NCBI RefSeq assembly: GCF_003610995.1
Contig: NZ_CP032543.1
Span: forward strand, 2,976,001-3,040,000
Origin: Streptomyces griseus subsp. griseus
Lineage (GTDB): Bacteria > Actinomycetota > Actinomycetes > Streptomycetales > Streptomycetaceae
DNA length: 64,000 bases
Direction of reading: 5' to 3'
Shown: positions 19,895-30,000 of the stretch, piece by piece
Layout: every line of letters starts with the position of its first letter
Position numbering within the stretch: the stretch's first letter is position 1
Translations under genes and position numbers: made by a program
Notes under the pieces: model-generated
Database searches by the model: none
What the model saw: the letters and a program-made list of their open reading frames with translations, nothing else
Told to the model about the DNA's origin: nothing

Positions 19895-22007
19895 GAACGC
19901 CTCCTATGGCGAGGGGGGAGAGCGGACGGCCGGCGAGGTCCCGCGGGTCGTCCTCGGTGATCAGGCTGAGCCCCACGACGTACTCGATGAAGTCCCGCTC
20001 GCCGCGCTCGGTGGCACGGGCCAGCGCGACGGCGGCGTGGCGGCGGTCGGTCTCGTCGCGGTCCTGGGAGAGCTTGAACCGCCCGACCAGCTCCTCGACC
20101 TCGAACTCGAACCCGACGATGGAGCCGATGATGCGGTCGATGCGCGGGTCGTCGGCGGCGAGGCGGTTGTCGGGCTGGGAGCGCTCGGCGATCCCGATGA
20201 GCCCGCGCACCAGGGCGTCCCGGTCCCGGACCGCGCGGACCCGGCCGCGGACGTGGACGGACATGGAGTTCCAGGTGGGCAGCGGGTCGCTCTCGAAGAC
20301 ACCCGGCGGCATATAGGCGTTGGGGCCGTGGAAGACGGCGAGCATGTGCCGCCCGTCGATCAGCTCGGCGTGCTCGTTGCCCCGGTCCAGATGGCCGAAG
20401 AGCACCCCGGCGGCGCCGCGCGAGCGGTCCAGGATCAGCGGCAGATGGGTGGCGAACGGCTCGTCGCCGGAGCGCGCGGAGATGAGGGTGGCGAACCGGA
20501 AGCGCTCCATGAGCCCGTAGAGCTTCTCCCGGTCGTGCTCCAGGTACCACCTGGGCGGGTAGACCGACGAGGGGACCGGGCCGTGCGGGGAGGTGGAGAC
20601 CACACCACTGCCGTACGGGGACATCACCGGGCACCCGCCGACACCCGCGGCCGGCACCCGGTCGGCGATGTCCTCCACGATCTCCTGGGAGCGGAAGGGC
20701 AGCAGCGACAGCAGGGTGTCGCCCAGGCCGAACTGCGCCTCGCCGAAGCCCTGGAGATAGAGCCCGGCACGCAACTCGGGGGACGTACGGGCCCGGTAGT
20801 GACGCGAGAGGGCGATGCCTCCCGCGTCCTCGCTCTCCCCGGGGGTGAGGTGGGGCAGCACATCGCTGAAGACGGCCGGATCCAGTGACCGGTCGTACCC
20901 GGTGGCCAGCACCACGCCGTCGCAGCGCAGAGACTCCTCGGGCCCTTCGTCCAGGCGCTGTTGGAGGTCCAGGCGCCGCTGGAGGGTGACGGCCAGCGCG
21001 TCCCCGTCCTCGCGCACCTCGGAGAGGCGGGAGAAGGGGTGGATGTGCAGCCGCTTGCGGCCCTTGACCTGGTCCAGGTAGTCGGTGTTGAAGAGCCGCT
21101 CCAGCAGGTCTTCCCGGACCACCCCGTAGTTGGCCGCCCGCAGCCGGCCCGAGACGGCGGCACGCTGCTCCGGCCTCATCCGGTAGAAGGCGTCGGCGTT
21201 GCCGGAGTAGAACTGCTCGTTGACGAAGGGGCTGTTGTCGGTCGGCAGGAGGGTGTAGCCGGAGACGACGACATGCACCTCGGCCCGGTCGTAGTGGTCC
21301 AGCAGGTACTCGCCGATCTCGCCCGCGCTCTGTCCGCCGCCCACCACGACGAAGCGGTACGCCCCGTCGTGGTCCTTGAACTGGCCGGGGAAGCGGGTGA
21401 GGAACTCGCTGGAGTGCACGACCGAGGGCACCTCGGCCACCCCGGCCGTGCGGGTGGGCGGGCGCCCGCCGCCCGCGTGCACCACGTTGCGGGCGTAGTG
21501 GACGCTGCGCCGCCCGGTGGCGACGTCCTCGGTCTCGACCCGGAAGAGCGACAGGTCGCCCCCGTCCGGGCCCTGCACCGGGGTCACCCGGTCGACCTGG
21601 CTGCCGAAGCGGACCTGGTCGGCGAAGTCCTGGGCCACCCACTTCAGGTAGTCGTCGTACTCGATCCGGGTCGGCCGGGACTCGTTGAGGTTCACGAACC
21701 GCTCCAGCCGGCCCTTGGCCTTGGTGTACTGGAGGAACGAGTAGGGGCTGGACGGATTGCGCAGCGAAACCAGGTCCTTGAGGAACGAGATCTGCATCCG
21801 GGCGCCGTCGATGAGCATCCCCGGGTGCCACGCCACGGTGTCCTGGCGCTCCACGAAGAGGCAGGACAGCGGCAGCTTCTGTTCCCGCGCGCACACGGCG
21901 AGAGCAAGGTTGGAGGGCCCGAATCCGATGCCCAGGAGATCGTAGGGGCGTTCTGTGGTCGTGCCCACCGGATCGTCGTCGGGGTGGGTCGCGTGCGCGT
22001 TTCTCAC
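19887..22007 (-). CDS. fused L-ornithine N5-hydroxylase / piperazate synthase (KtzI-KtzT type)
   Basis: 706 aa; GTG start 22007 behind GAGGAG. Residues ~20-450 are an FAD/NADPH N-hydroxylase: FAD loop LLGIGFGPSNLALA, NADPH loop VVVGGGQSAGEIGEY, and the VVLATGYD motif. Residues ~480-690 match the PaiB-like fold of KtzT (FATHLPLILD, FGHLDRGNEH, PTWNSMSVHVRG, GRFKLSQDRD). In kutzneride biosynthesis KtzI makes N5-hydroxy-ornithine and heme-dependent KtzT closes the N-N bond to give piperazic acid. Fusing them would channel the labile intermediate. Annotation pipelines would often call the second half an FMN-binding transcriptional regulator; the context makes piperazate synthase far more likely. 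Confidence 0.92.
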   Translation of the reverse strand: MRNAHATHPDDDPVGTTTERPYDLLGIGFGPSNLALAVCAREQKLPLSCLFVERQDTVAWHPGMLIDGARMQISFLKDLVSLRNPSSPYSFLQYTKAKGRLERFVNLNESRPTRIEYDDYLKWVAQDFADQVRFGSQVDRVTPVQGPDGGDLSLFRVETEDVATGRRSVHYARNVVHAGGGRPPTRTAGVAEVPSVVHSSEFLTRFPGQFKDHDGAYRFVVVGGGQSAGEIGEYLLDHYDRAEVHVVVSGYTLLPTDNSPFVNEQFYSGNADAFYRMRPEQRAAVSGRLRAANYGVVREDLLERLFNTDYLDQVKGRKRLHIHPFSRLSEVREDGDALAVTLQRRLDLQQRLDEGPEESLRCDGVVLATGYDRSLDPAVFSDVLPHLTPGESEDAGGIALSRHYRARTSPELRAGLYLQGFGEAQFGLGDTLLSLLPFRSQEIVEDIADRVPAAGVGGCPVMSPYGSGVVSTSPHGPVPSSVYPPRWYLEHDREKLYGLMERFRFATLISARSGDEPFATHLPLILDRSRGAAGVLFGHLDRGNEHAELIDGRHMLAVFHGPNAYMPPGVFESDPLPTWNSMSVHVRGRVRAVRDRDALVRGLIGIAERSQPDNRLAADDPRIDRIIGSIVGFEFEVEELVGRFKLSQDRDETDRRHAAVALARATERGERDFIEYVVGLSLITEDDPRDLAGRPLSPLAIGGVHE

Positions 22008-22123
22008 AAGTACTCCTCGTAGAACACTTCGCTCTTACGCAGGGCCATATCCCGATAATGCCCGTACCGGTCGTCCACGGTGATCGACTGTCCTGCTCGG
22101 TCGAACAACGCGGCTGTGAACCC

Positions 22124-23236
22124 CTAGACGCCGAGCCGGGCCTTGACCTCCGCGAAATACGGAATGTGCCGGTAGTCCCGGGCCTCGGCGTCGTAGTCCG
22201 TGTACCGGTTGGTGAAGTCGAGGAGGCGCTTCTTCACGGCTTCCACCGGCTCCTGGTGGATATGGGCCTCGATGCTCTCGATCTCCGAGAGGAAGTCCCG
22301 CAGGACGCCGGGCAGTTTCGGCGTGAGACGGATACGCCCCTCGCCCAGCTGAATTCCCCCGTGCCCTTCCAGGAAATTGAAGAGCAGCTGGGAGGCGACG
22401 GCGTCGTAGTTGGGGCGCGGGATGCCCTCGACCGCGTACCGCAGCAGCCGCTCGGAGAGGATGAACTCGTAGGCGGCCACCGCCTCAGCGCGCGGCAGCT
22501 GCGTGTCGTGCAGGCAGGCGAGCATCCCCGACACGTCGACGCGCAGCTCCTCCAGGCCCGCCAGCGGCTTGAGCTTCTTGGCGGAGAGGAACTCCGGGAT
22601 CGGCATGTCGCCGTGGCGGTGGTGGTACTCGTGCAGCCGCACCCACCAGGACGAGGCCTGTTCGATCTTGGCGTCCGGGGCGCCCTGGATCATCGGGAAG
22701 CTGCCCGGCTCCATCACCTCGTCGATGAGCAGCCGCGTGATCTGGTTGTGGCGCTCGACGAACTTGTTGATGAAGTAGAAGATCAGGTCGTCCGGCCGCT
22801 GGATGCCGTCGATGTGGTTCTCCGGGAAGAGCGCCACCACCACCCGGGAGCCGAAGCCGGTGGTCAGCCCGGTGATGTTGACGGGCATGGTGTTGCTCGC
22901 GTACCGCTCCGCCAGATAGGGGTCGGTCGGCAGCGTCGCGTACGTCAGGTAGTCGAGGTTGAGCCGGGGGAAGTAGGAGGCGTCGAACAGCGAGAAGATG
23001 TGGTTGTCCCGCCGGGTGTTGATGTGCGCCTTGGTCGCTTCCAGCCGCTTTCCCGGTTCGTACACATCGAGGTCCTCCAGGAACGCGCGGACCGCCGGAC
23101 GGCTCCGCAGGACACGGCTGGAGGAGAGCTTCCGGGAAAGCTCCTTGAGTTCCACCCCGTCCCGCCGGGATTTACGCTCGGGAAGTCCCGCACGTATGGC
23201 CTCCACTTCGGCGAAGACCTCGGTCATGTCATCCAT
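22124..23236 (-). CDS. DUF6421-like protein of unknown function
   Basis: 370 aa; ATG start 23236 with GGAAGGA seven bases upstream. I recognise the streptomycete DUF6421 pattern but no established activity. Notable is a His/Asp-rich stretch WWVRLHEYHHRHGDMP near residue 190, which could bind a metal. The length and the absence of signal or membrane segments suggest a cytoplasmic enzyme or scaffold. It is the first gene of the minus-strand run that continues, after ~116 bp, into the piperazate enzyme, MbtH and oxygenases. An amino-acid-modifying role in the same pathway is plausible but unproven. Confidence 0.7.
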   Translation of the reverse strand: MDDMTEVFAEVEAIRAGLPERKSRRDGVELKELSRKLSSSRVLRSRPAVRAFLEDLDVYEPGKRLEATKAHINTRRDNHIFSLFDASYFPRLNLDYLTYATLPTDPYLAERYASNTMPVNITGLTTGFGSRVVVALFPENHIDGIQRPDDLIFYFINKFVERHNQITRLLIDEVMEPGSFPMIQGAPDAKIEQASSWWVRLHEYHHRHGDMPIPEFLSAKKLKPLAGLEELRVDVSGMLACLHDTQLPRAEAVAAYEFILSERLLRYAVEGIPRPNYDAVASQLLFNFLEGHGGIQLGEGRIRLTPKLPGVLRDFLSEIESIEAHIHQEPVEAVKKRLLDFTNRYTDYDAEARDYRHIPYFAEVKARLGV

Positions 23237-23428
23237 GGAATGTCCTTCCGAGAGTGCACCCCAGAGGTCTTCTGAAGTGATCCGTGGAATGGTTGATGGA
23301 TCTACCCGGCGCGTAGGTGTGCACGCGGGGATTCGGCGCTCCCGGGCGCGCGTCCCCGCGCGCGACACAGGCACGGCTTCCGCGAACACGACACGGGCCC
23401 GGGCATCGCGGCACACGGACGGGCGCCG

Positions 23429-24463
23429 TCAGCAGGCCTCGCGGTTGCGCTCCTCCAGCGCGGCGGCGAACTCGCCCCAGGCGTGCGCGTACTCACGGGC
23501 CAGCGCGGCGACCGAGTCGATGTTGTGCGAGGGCACGCGCTCGACGATCCCGGGGCACTCGGCGACTCCGCGGCGGCATCCGTCGAGCCAGCGGATCAGC
23601 CGCCGGCCGATGTTGTTGTAGCGGATCGAGGGGTCCTTGGTCAGCGCCGCGATGATCGCCTCCGGGTCGGCCGGCTCCTCCCGCTCCGGCTCGGGCCTGG
23701 CCGGCGGGGCCACCGCCCGCTCCGGCGCGGCCGGCTCCTGGGCCGGCGGCACCTGGCGGTGGCGGGGCACCGGCTCCTCGCCGGCCTGGAGGCGCTTGCG
23801 GACGTCATGGGCGGTCGAGGGGGAGACACCCGCCCGCTTGGCGATCTCACGGATCGAGGCGGACGGATCGCCCAGCAGCAGCTCGTACGCCTTCATCCGC
23901 CCGCTGGAGCCGTCGACCGGACGGGAGCGCCCGTCCTTGCCCACCCGGGTCCCGACCGGACCGGTCTGCGCGCTCAGCTGTCCGCGCACCCGCCCGATGG
24001 TCCCGGCCGACAGGCCGGTGAGCGAGGCGATCATGCGATTGGACCAGTACGGGTGGGAGGTGACCAGCCGTGCCGCCGCCACGGTGCGGTCGGCGCGGGA
24101 GAGCAGCAGCCCGCGGCCGTGCACCAAGTTCAGCCGGACCGCCAGAACGAACGCCTCGTCGGCGGTGCCGTCGAACATCACGGCGGCCACCTCCTGCCGG
24201 CCCTGGAGGACGGCGGCGCGCACCCGGTGGCTTCCGTCGATGACCTGCATGGTCCCGCTGTGCACGATGACCGGCGGCAGGGCCTCGCCGGCCGCGGCCA
24301 GCATCCGGCAGTGTTCGTCGTTGAGCCCGCCGGTACGCGGCGACCGGCCGAGCCGCAGGGACCGGACGGGGACCGATACCGTCGGCCCCCTGTCGAACTC
24401 CAGGGCGTCCGGGGCGAGCACGTCGACGGGTAGGGATTCCGGCAGATTGAGGGAAAGACTCAC
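23429..24463 (-). CDS. StrR/NovG-like pathway-specific activator (ParB-like + HTH)
   Basis: 344 aa; GTG start 24463 with GGAGG five bases upstream. The N-terminal half has the ParB-like VIDGSHRVRAAVLQG motif typical of StrR-family regulators. A helix-turn-helix follows (ASIREIAKRAGVSPSTAHDV), then a Pro/Glu-rich linker and a C-terminal helical region. StrR-family proteins activate antibiotic clusters by binding GTTCGA...TCGAAC palindromes; one such site is present at 10372-10400. It is transcribed in the same direction as the piperazate/NRPS genes, which lie ~190 bp downstream. Confidence 0.9.
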   Translation of the reverse strand: MSLSLNLPESLPVDVLAPDALEFDRGPTVSVPVRSLRLGRSPRTGGLNDEHCRMLAAAGEALPPVIVHSGTMQVIDGSHRVRAAVLQGRQEVAAVMFDGTADEAFVLAVRLNLVHGRGLLLSRADRTVAAARLVTSHPYWSNRMIASLTGLSAGTIGRVRGQLSAQTGPVGTRVGKDGRSRPVDGSSGRMKAYELLLGDPSASIREIAKRAGVSPSTAHDVRKRLQAGEEPVPRHRQVPPAQEPAAPERAVAPPARPEPEREEPADPEAIIAALTKDPSIRYNNIGRRLIRWLDGCRRGVAECPGIVERVPSHNIDSVAALAREYAHAWGEFAAALEERNREAC

Positions 24464-24559
24464 GTGATCCTCCGGGCACTGGAGCCGCGGTGACGGGGGC
24501 GACCTGGAACAGGTGGGTGCGTGGGGCACGGGATCGGCCGCGTCTCGTACGGCCGCCGC

Positions 24560-24853
24560 TCAACTCCGCCCGTGCCAGGGGTTGCAGGACTCCACGTGCC
24601 AGGCGTCGAGCGCGGGGACGAGCCGCACCACGCGCCGGCAGAGCGCGAGTCCCGAAGTCGTCGCGTCCCGCTCGGTCCTTCCCTGAAGGAAGAGGGTGAC
24701 GGAGAGCCCTTGGGCGGAACGGGATATCCGTACGTGTTCCAGGCGGTCATGGTGTTGCGTGTGCGCCCAGAACGCATCGGTCAACGAAGCGCAGTCGATG
24801 CCCGGCTCCCGCCGGCCGTCGCGTGATTTCACGACGGCGACGACTGCGTACAC
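24560..24853 (-). CDS. hypothetical protein, 97 aa
   Basis: 97 aa, no recognised domain. It is a small alpha/beta-looking protein with a hydrophobic start (MYAVVAVVKSRDG), no clear signal peptide, and three Cys (near positions 22, 72 and 90). It follows the small secreted-protein gene by 13 bp, so the two form a pair, and it ends 96 bp before the StrR-like regulator in the same direction. A link to the NRPS cluster is possible but not shown. Confidence 0.5.
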   Translation of the reverse strand: MYAVVAVVKSRDGRREPGIDCASLTDAFWAHTQHHDRLEHVRISRSAQGLSVTLFLQGRTERDATTSGLALCRRVVRLVPALDAWHVESCNPWHGRS

Positions 24854-24866
24854 GGCCGGCGGGCCG

Positions 24867-25052
24867 TCACTTTCCGACGACGCCCCACCCGAAGCCGTCG
24901 CCCCCCTCGTCGGAGGTTCCCGTCACCGACACGCTGACCTGCGAACCCGGCACGGTGGCGGCCGCGGCGGTGCCCCCCAGGGGCACGGTGACGGCGGCGA
25001 ATGCGGCGACGCCGATGAGGGTACGAGCAGCGATGGAAACGGGATTCTTCAC
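24867..25052 (-). CDS. small secreted protein, 61 aa
   Basis: 61 aa from GTG 25052 (AAAGG eight bases upstream). The N-terminus KNPVSIAARTLIGVAAFAAV followed by TVPLGGTAAAA reads as a classical signal peptide with an AxA-type cleavage site near residues 31-34. The mature remainder is a short Ser/Val/Gly-rich peptide of ~28 residues ending GFGWGVVGK. I do not recognise a family. It is probably co-transcribed with the 97-aa gene just downstream. It has no Cys, so it is unlike a disulfide toxin or lanthipeptide. Confidence 0.55.
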   Translation of the reverse strand: MKNPVSIAARTLIGVAAFAAVTVPLGGTAAAATVPGSQVSVSVTGTSDEGGDGFGWGVVGK

Positions 25053-26055
25053 GGGGGAAGCCTTTCCGAAGAAGTGGATCGAAGGACTTCCCTTTTTCCG
25101 GGAATTCTCTTCGCTCTGTCTGTCCGGAAGAAATTCTGTCCCGCGCCGGTTCGGCTGTCTGTACCTGCCGCATTGCACAAAGAGGTCAGGCCGCGTGTGG
25201 CCGCTCGTGGCCACTCCCGATCAGGCCTCTCATCTCCTGTGTTGCCCCGCTGTCCCCAAGGTGCCATGCAGCATCGTGCCACCGGCCGGCCGCTGCGACA
25301 GCACCCCACAGCAGCTCGGCACGTGCCCGCATCCGCTAGGCTGTCCATGGTCGGACATCAGCCCGCCCTGCTCCGCGCACAGGCAGCGCCACGCGGAACA
25401 GCGCGAGCCGCCCGACCAGCGGGCTGGTCGACCTCGCCGAAGATCCACTCCAGGTCTTCTCCGAGGCCTCACCAGGCCCCGGCCTTCGTGGGATCTGTCG
25501 AAAACGCTCCAGGCCCAGGTCAGCGCCTTAACGCGGACGCCTCCGAAACGGGCCACCCGGGATTTCAAAACGCCCCCGGCTTGTACGCACGCACCCCAGC
25601 GCTGGGGTGCCCGCTGCGGGGACCGGCTCCAAGGCATCAGTACAGGACGCCGTCGTGCCATGCACCAATCGATAGCAGTTCGCGCTGCGCTGGCCGTAAT
25701 GTGCGCTGCGTTGCATGCGCCTTTCCGCACGGTGGGCCCTGTCCTCGATGCACCCAGTAGTGCGGGACGCCGGTCTCGGGGTCCTTACGGAGCCTCATTG
25801 TGAGGTCCCGGTAGGCGGATGCCGCATCGATCAGATCGGTGGGGCGGGGGTGCCACAGGGAGGCGATCCAAGTCCTTCGCGAACCAGCCTTCCGCGGGCA
25901 ACCCTATTGATTGCGGCCGTCACGAGCACGGCAGTGCCGGTATTCCACGCTCGGCGCATGGATGGTGAGCGGAGCCGGGAGTGATGAGGGCGCTCCAACT
26001 CAGACCCAAGGGGCCGACTCCGTCGGGAGTCGACCCCTTGGACCTTCAGCGGGGA
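25053..26055. other. no intact gene; decayed sequence
   Basis: About 1 kb at the edge of the NRPS cluster without a credible full gene. On the minus strand near 25740-25870 a coding-like remnant reads LIDAASAYRDLTMRLRKDPE and continues to PHYWVHR, without an in-frame start. I could not assign it. The rest looks like intergenic or degraded DNA. Confidence 0.4.
26006..26041 (-). terminator. hairpin terminator
   Basis: Inverted repeat CCAAGGGG-c-CGACTCC / GGGAGTCG-a-CCCCTTGG with a 3-nt loop, 15 pairs with one internal mismatch. It lies ~15 bp downstream of the stop (26056) of the decayed minus-strand coding remnant, so it was probably that gene's terminator. Confidence 0.7.
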
Positions 26056-26435
26056 GGCCCTACTCCGACAGGTTTCTCCATCGGCGGGACAGCACGTCGG
26101 CTCGGCGGACCGAGTCCAGTGCCAGGTCGTATCGGAGGTCCAGGCGCAGGCCGCTGTAGATCAGCTTCCGCTCGTGAAGCAACTCGGCGATCGGCGTGGG
26201 CTATTCCGGGACGTCGCACTCCGTGACGCTCTCCGCCAGCGACATCGCCCGGTCCGAGGGAGGCCACCTCGAAGTGCTTATTCCCGCGCTGGAGGAATTC
26301 CTGCCGCCGGTTGTCGCTCTGGCTAGCGAAGAAATCGGCCTTGTTGATCAGGATGGTGCCGCAGGCGGCCCGGGTGAACGCGTCGTCCAGCAGGTTAACG
26401 GCCCGTTCGGCGAACGACTCGGCGCGCGACCAGTC
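26056..26435 (-). pseudogene. decayed gene remnant (TPR-like?)
   Basis: Two minus-strand pieces in different frames look like parts of one protein. One contains WSRAESFAERAVNLLDDAF and ILINKADFFASQSDNR, a helical, TPR-like pattern. The other ends LRLDLRYDLALDSVRRADVL...RWRNLSE with a stop at 26056 just before a hairpin terminator. The frame change and missing start make it a pseudogene. The function is unknown; it is bordered upstream by an IS110 fragment. Confidence 0.4.
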
Positions 26436-26667
26436 GTTCTGGTGCATTGCCCCCGGGCAAGCAGCCATGAAGTCAGATGGCGTCCCAGGCCCCTGGCGTT
26501 CTCGACGGCCCATCGCCGCTCGAGCCACTGGCATCCCAGTCCAGCATGTGCTGGTACTCCTAGAGCGTCACGTCGATGCGGATCGATGCCAGATCACGGT
26601 TGGTCTCGGGATCCACGGCCGTGGCCGTGTGGGTCGACTTGTGCGGATCGATACCGATCAGCATCAT
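26436..26667 (-). pseudogene. IS110-family transposase N-terminal remnant
   Basis: From ATG 26667 the reading is MMLIGIDPHKSTHTATAVD followed by PETNRDLASIRIDV and a stop at 26560. After a frame change, QWLERRWAVENARGLGRHL and TSWLLARG follow. Both are hallmark N-terminal segments of IS110 (DEDD-type RuvC-like) transposases. The rest of the gene is missing. It marks past transposition at the left border of the dpd island. Confidence 0.8.
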
Positions 26668-27098
26668 CGGCGGTCCTCTCTCTCGGACGTCGGGTCAGTG
26701 GAATCCGCAGGTGACATCCCGACTTCGAGAAGCGTGGGGTGGCCGATGCTCATGCCTCTGTTGAGTCAAGCCGCGAACGGACACCGGGCAGGTCGACACA
26801 CCCAAAGAGGGCCAGCTTTTGCGGGCGGCAGGAAGTACTCGAGTCGGCCCGCCCGGCGTCCTGCGGCACGTTACGAGCGGCCAACCCGATCAGAGAGACC
26901 ACGAATGGCGTGATCACCGCTAGCGTGAGTGAACGTCGACACAAGGGAGGGGCGGCGTGAGACGGCACAAACCACCCTAAGGCGGAGACCCTACTCTCGT
27001 GATCGCAGACCGGATTGGCATCCCCGGGCGGGGTGACTGTCAGAGGTGCCGTTTACGCTTCAGCCTGCCGGATGCGAGCGCCCCGTGAAGGAAGTGTG
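26668..27098. other. dpdE upstream region
   Basis: About 430 bp without a supported gene between the IS110 remnant and dpdE. It must contain the promoter of the dpdE-D operon. I see no obvious operator palindrome. Confidence 0.4.
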
Positions 27099-30000
27099 AT
27101 GTCAAGGCCAAGGGTGGGGAATTTTGTTCGGTTTGTCGGTTCTCCGGGGGTTGGGCGTGTCACGGCAGTCGAGGGCGACAACGTCAAGGTCGACTTCTTC
27201 GAGTCGATAGCGGAACCGGTTGTTCACACGCAGTGGGTGGCTGCGCACCTGTGCACGCCGGTCAGCCTGCCCGACCAGACCCGCGTGTATCGGCGTGACC
27301 CGAGCACGGGCGTCTGGTTCGTGGGGCGGGTTCAGGGGAGCGACCCAGGTGTGTACTACGTCCGGTTCCCCAATCATCCGAACGTGCATCCGCCGGTGCG
27401 CACGACAGAGTTGCACGTGCGCTGGGACCAGCCCGTGAGGAACCCGGTGGCAACACTGGGCGCGGGAGGCAACGAATCCGGCTACTTCCACGATGCCCGC
27501 CTGCCGATGCTGCACGGCCTCATCGCCCAGCGCGGCGCCAGCGGAAGTATCCCGGCCCTGCTGTCTTCTGCTGCCGAGATCTACCCCCATCAGATCCAGG
27601 CCGCGCTGACCGTCCTTTCCGACCCCGTGCAGCGCTACCTGCTGGCCGATGAGGTGGGCCTGGGCAAAACCGTCCAAGCCGGCTACATCTTTCGCCAGAC
27701 GCTGATCGACAACCCTCGCGCGCGAGTTGTCGTGCTCGCGCCGGCGCCCCTGGTCAGGCAATGGCGCAGCGAAATGCTGGAGAAGTTCTTCATCGATGAC
27801 TTCCCCGAAGCACGCATCACCTTCACCGCTCACGACACCCCCGACAAGTGGGCTACCTACCGCGACGCTGACCTGCTGATCGTCGATGAGGCGCACCTTC
27901 TCGTCCAGACGATCACCGAGCCGACGCAGTCGCCCTACCGCGAACTGTGCGGCATCGCCCACTCGGCCACGCGCCTGCTGCTGTTGTCGGCCACCCCGGT
28001 GACCTCGCATTACGTCACCCACCTGGGCCTGCTGCACCTCCTGGATAAACACCTGTACCGCTGGGACGACCGTGCCGCCTTCGAAGAGCGCTACCGGCGG
28101 CGCAAAGACTTCGCCGACGGCGCCTTCCAGTTGGATGCCTACTTCCCGGCACTGCTGCCGATGACCATCCACAACCTGCGTGAGTTGGTGCCCCACGATG
28201 GCCACTTCGACGGTCTGGCCACCGAGGTGCTGGCGCTGCTCACCGACGACGACGAACTGGCGGACGAGGAGCAGGCCCCGGAACTGGAAGTGCGCGTCGA
28301 GGCACTGAGGGCTCACCTCAGTGAGACCTACCGCCTGCACCGACGAGTGATCCGCCACCGCCGCGCCTCCGTGCTGCGCGACGACGAAGCATCGGACCTG
28401 GTGCCCTACGAAGTGCGGGGACGTACCCGCCCGCGCCTGCTCGCGGTGGAATCCGGGGAACACCAGTTGGCCCAGGCGCTGCTGCTGCAATGGCGCACCC
28501 TGATCGCTGATCACCTGCTGGACACCGAAGCCGACGAAACCCAGCAGACCGCCTACGGCATGGCGCTGGCGGTACTCGCCTCACGGGCCGGGGCCCTGTT
28601 CAAGGACGTGCTCTCTGCCTTGCGCTGGCGCGTGCACCACGACAGTCGAGCCGCCGACCAGGCAGGACTCACCGATCAGGAACGCGGCTACCTTGCCGCG
28701 CCGGCCCCGGTGCCCGGCGAGAGTGACCTGCTGGACGCCTACATTCAGGAGTACGCCGACCACTCCGGTGTATCGGCCCGTACGGTCCTGGCTAAGGCGC
28801 TGCTGTCGGTGGTCCGCCCCGGAACCAGGGCGGTGATCTTCTGCGGCCCTGGAAGCCTGGCCGGGCAGGTCGCCGATGCGCTGCGCGAGCAGGCACCCGC
28901 GGCCGTCGTGGGCCTGCACACCCTCGACGTCGGATCGGACGCCTGCGAGCAGGCCGTGCTGGCTTGGCGCACGGCAGGCGACACCACGAAGTCCCAGATC
29001 CTTGTCGTTGACGCATCCGCCGAGGACGGGCTGAACCTGCAACTCGCCGACACGGTGGTGCACGTGCGACTGCCGTGGTCTCCCAACCGGTTGGAGCAGC
29101 GGATCGGACGCGTGGACCGCTACCGCGGGGTGGAATCGCTGCGCCAAAACCGGCCGGCGCAGCAGTTCCGTGTGGGCGACCGCGAAGGCGATGAGGCGTT
29201 TTGCGGCGCGTGGGCGCGTGTGCTGCACGAGGGATACGACCTGTTCACCGCATCTGTCTCTACCCTGCAGGACATCATTGCTGATGGGCTGCCCGGTGTG
29301 TGGGGGCAAGCCCTCGTCGACGGTCCGGGGCGGCTGACCTCGCTGGCGCCCAGCATCCGCGAAGAACTGCGCCAGGCCAAGCGGGATATCGACACCATGG
29401 ACATGCTGGAGTCCGTACATGAGGCGTCGGAGCAGACACGGCAGATTGCTGCCGCCCTGGATCGCCTGGAACAAGACTGGCCACGTCTGCGGACGGACCT
29501 GGTGCACTACGCCGACCGAAACAACGGCGGCCTGGGCTTCCGGCACGGCACGCGTACCGTCGCAGGCCACCAGCGCGATTACTTCGACGTTGCTTCCTCA
29601 CGCCCGCTGACCGACCCACGCCGCTACAAAGCAGCTGCCGAGCGCATGCATGCCGACATGACGCAGGGAGTCTTCAACCGGTCCACCGCGTTGCGGGCCC
29701 CGGGAACCAGGCTGTTTCGCGCGGGCAACCCCTTCGTGGACCTGCTCGCCGACATCGTCTTCACCGATGAATGCGGTCAGGCCACAGCTTTCCGCCGCTT
29801 CGACCCCGCCTGTCGCGGAGCCGATGAGGCCTACTTCGGACTCGAGTATCTCGTGGAAGCGGACATCAGTGCCGCACTGCGCCGCCTCGAAGACGTACCG
29901 GAGGCCCGGCGCGCGCTGAGGCGTCAGGCTGATCGCCTCATGCCCCCGTTCACCCTCAAGGTGTGGACGCGCGCGGGGCACCCCACGGCTCTGGCCGACC

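Noticed and set aside
19887..20700. Calling the C-terminal half of the 706-aa protein an FMN-binding transcriptional regulator (PaiB)
   Set aside because: The fold is shared, but fusion to an ornithine N-hydroxylase inside an NRPS operon matches the KtzI-KtzT piperazate pathway far better.
22082..22106. Second StrR-type operator upstream of the piperazate gene
   Set aside because: The half-sites resemble the consensus but the spacer is 7 instead of 11 bases, so it is mentioned only as a weak candidate and not annotated.
25215..25803. Overlapping open frames in the gap after the small secreted gene
   Set aside because: Both strands are open by composition only; no start with a ribosome-binding site and no coherent protein motif.
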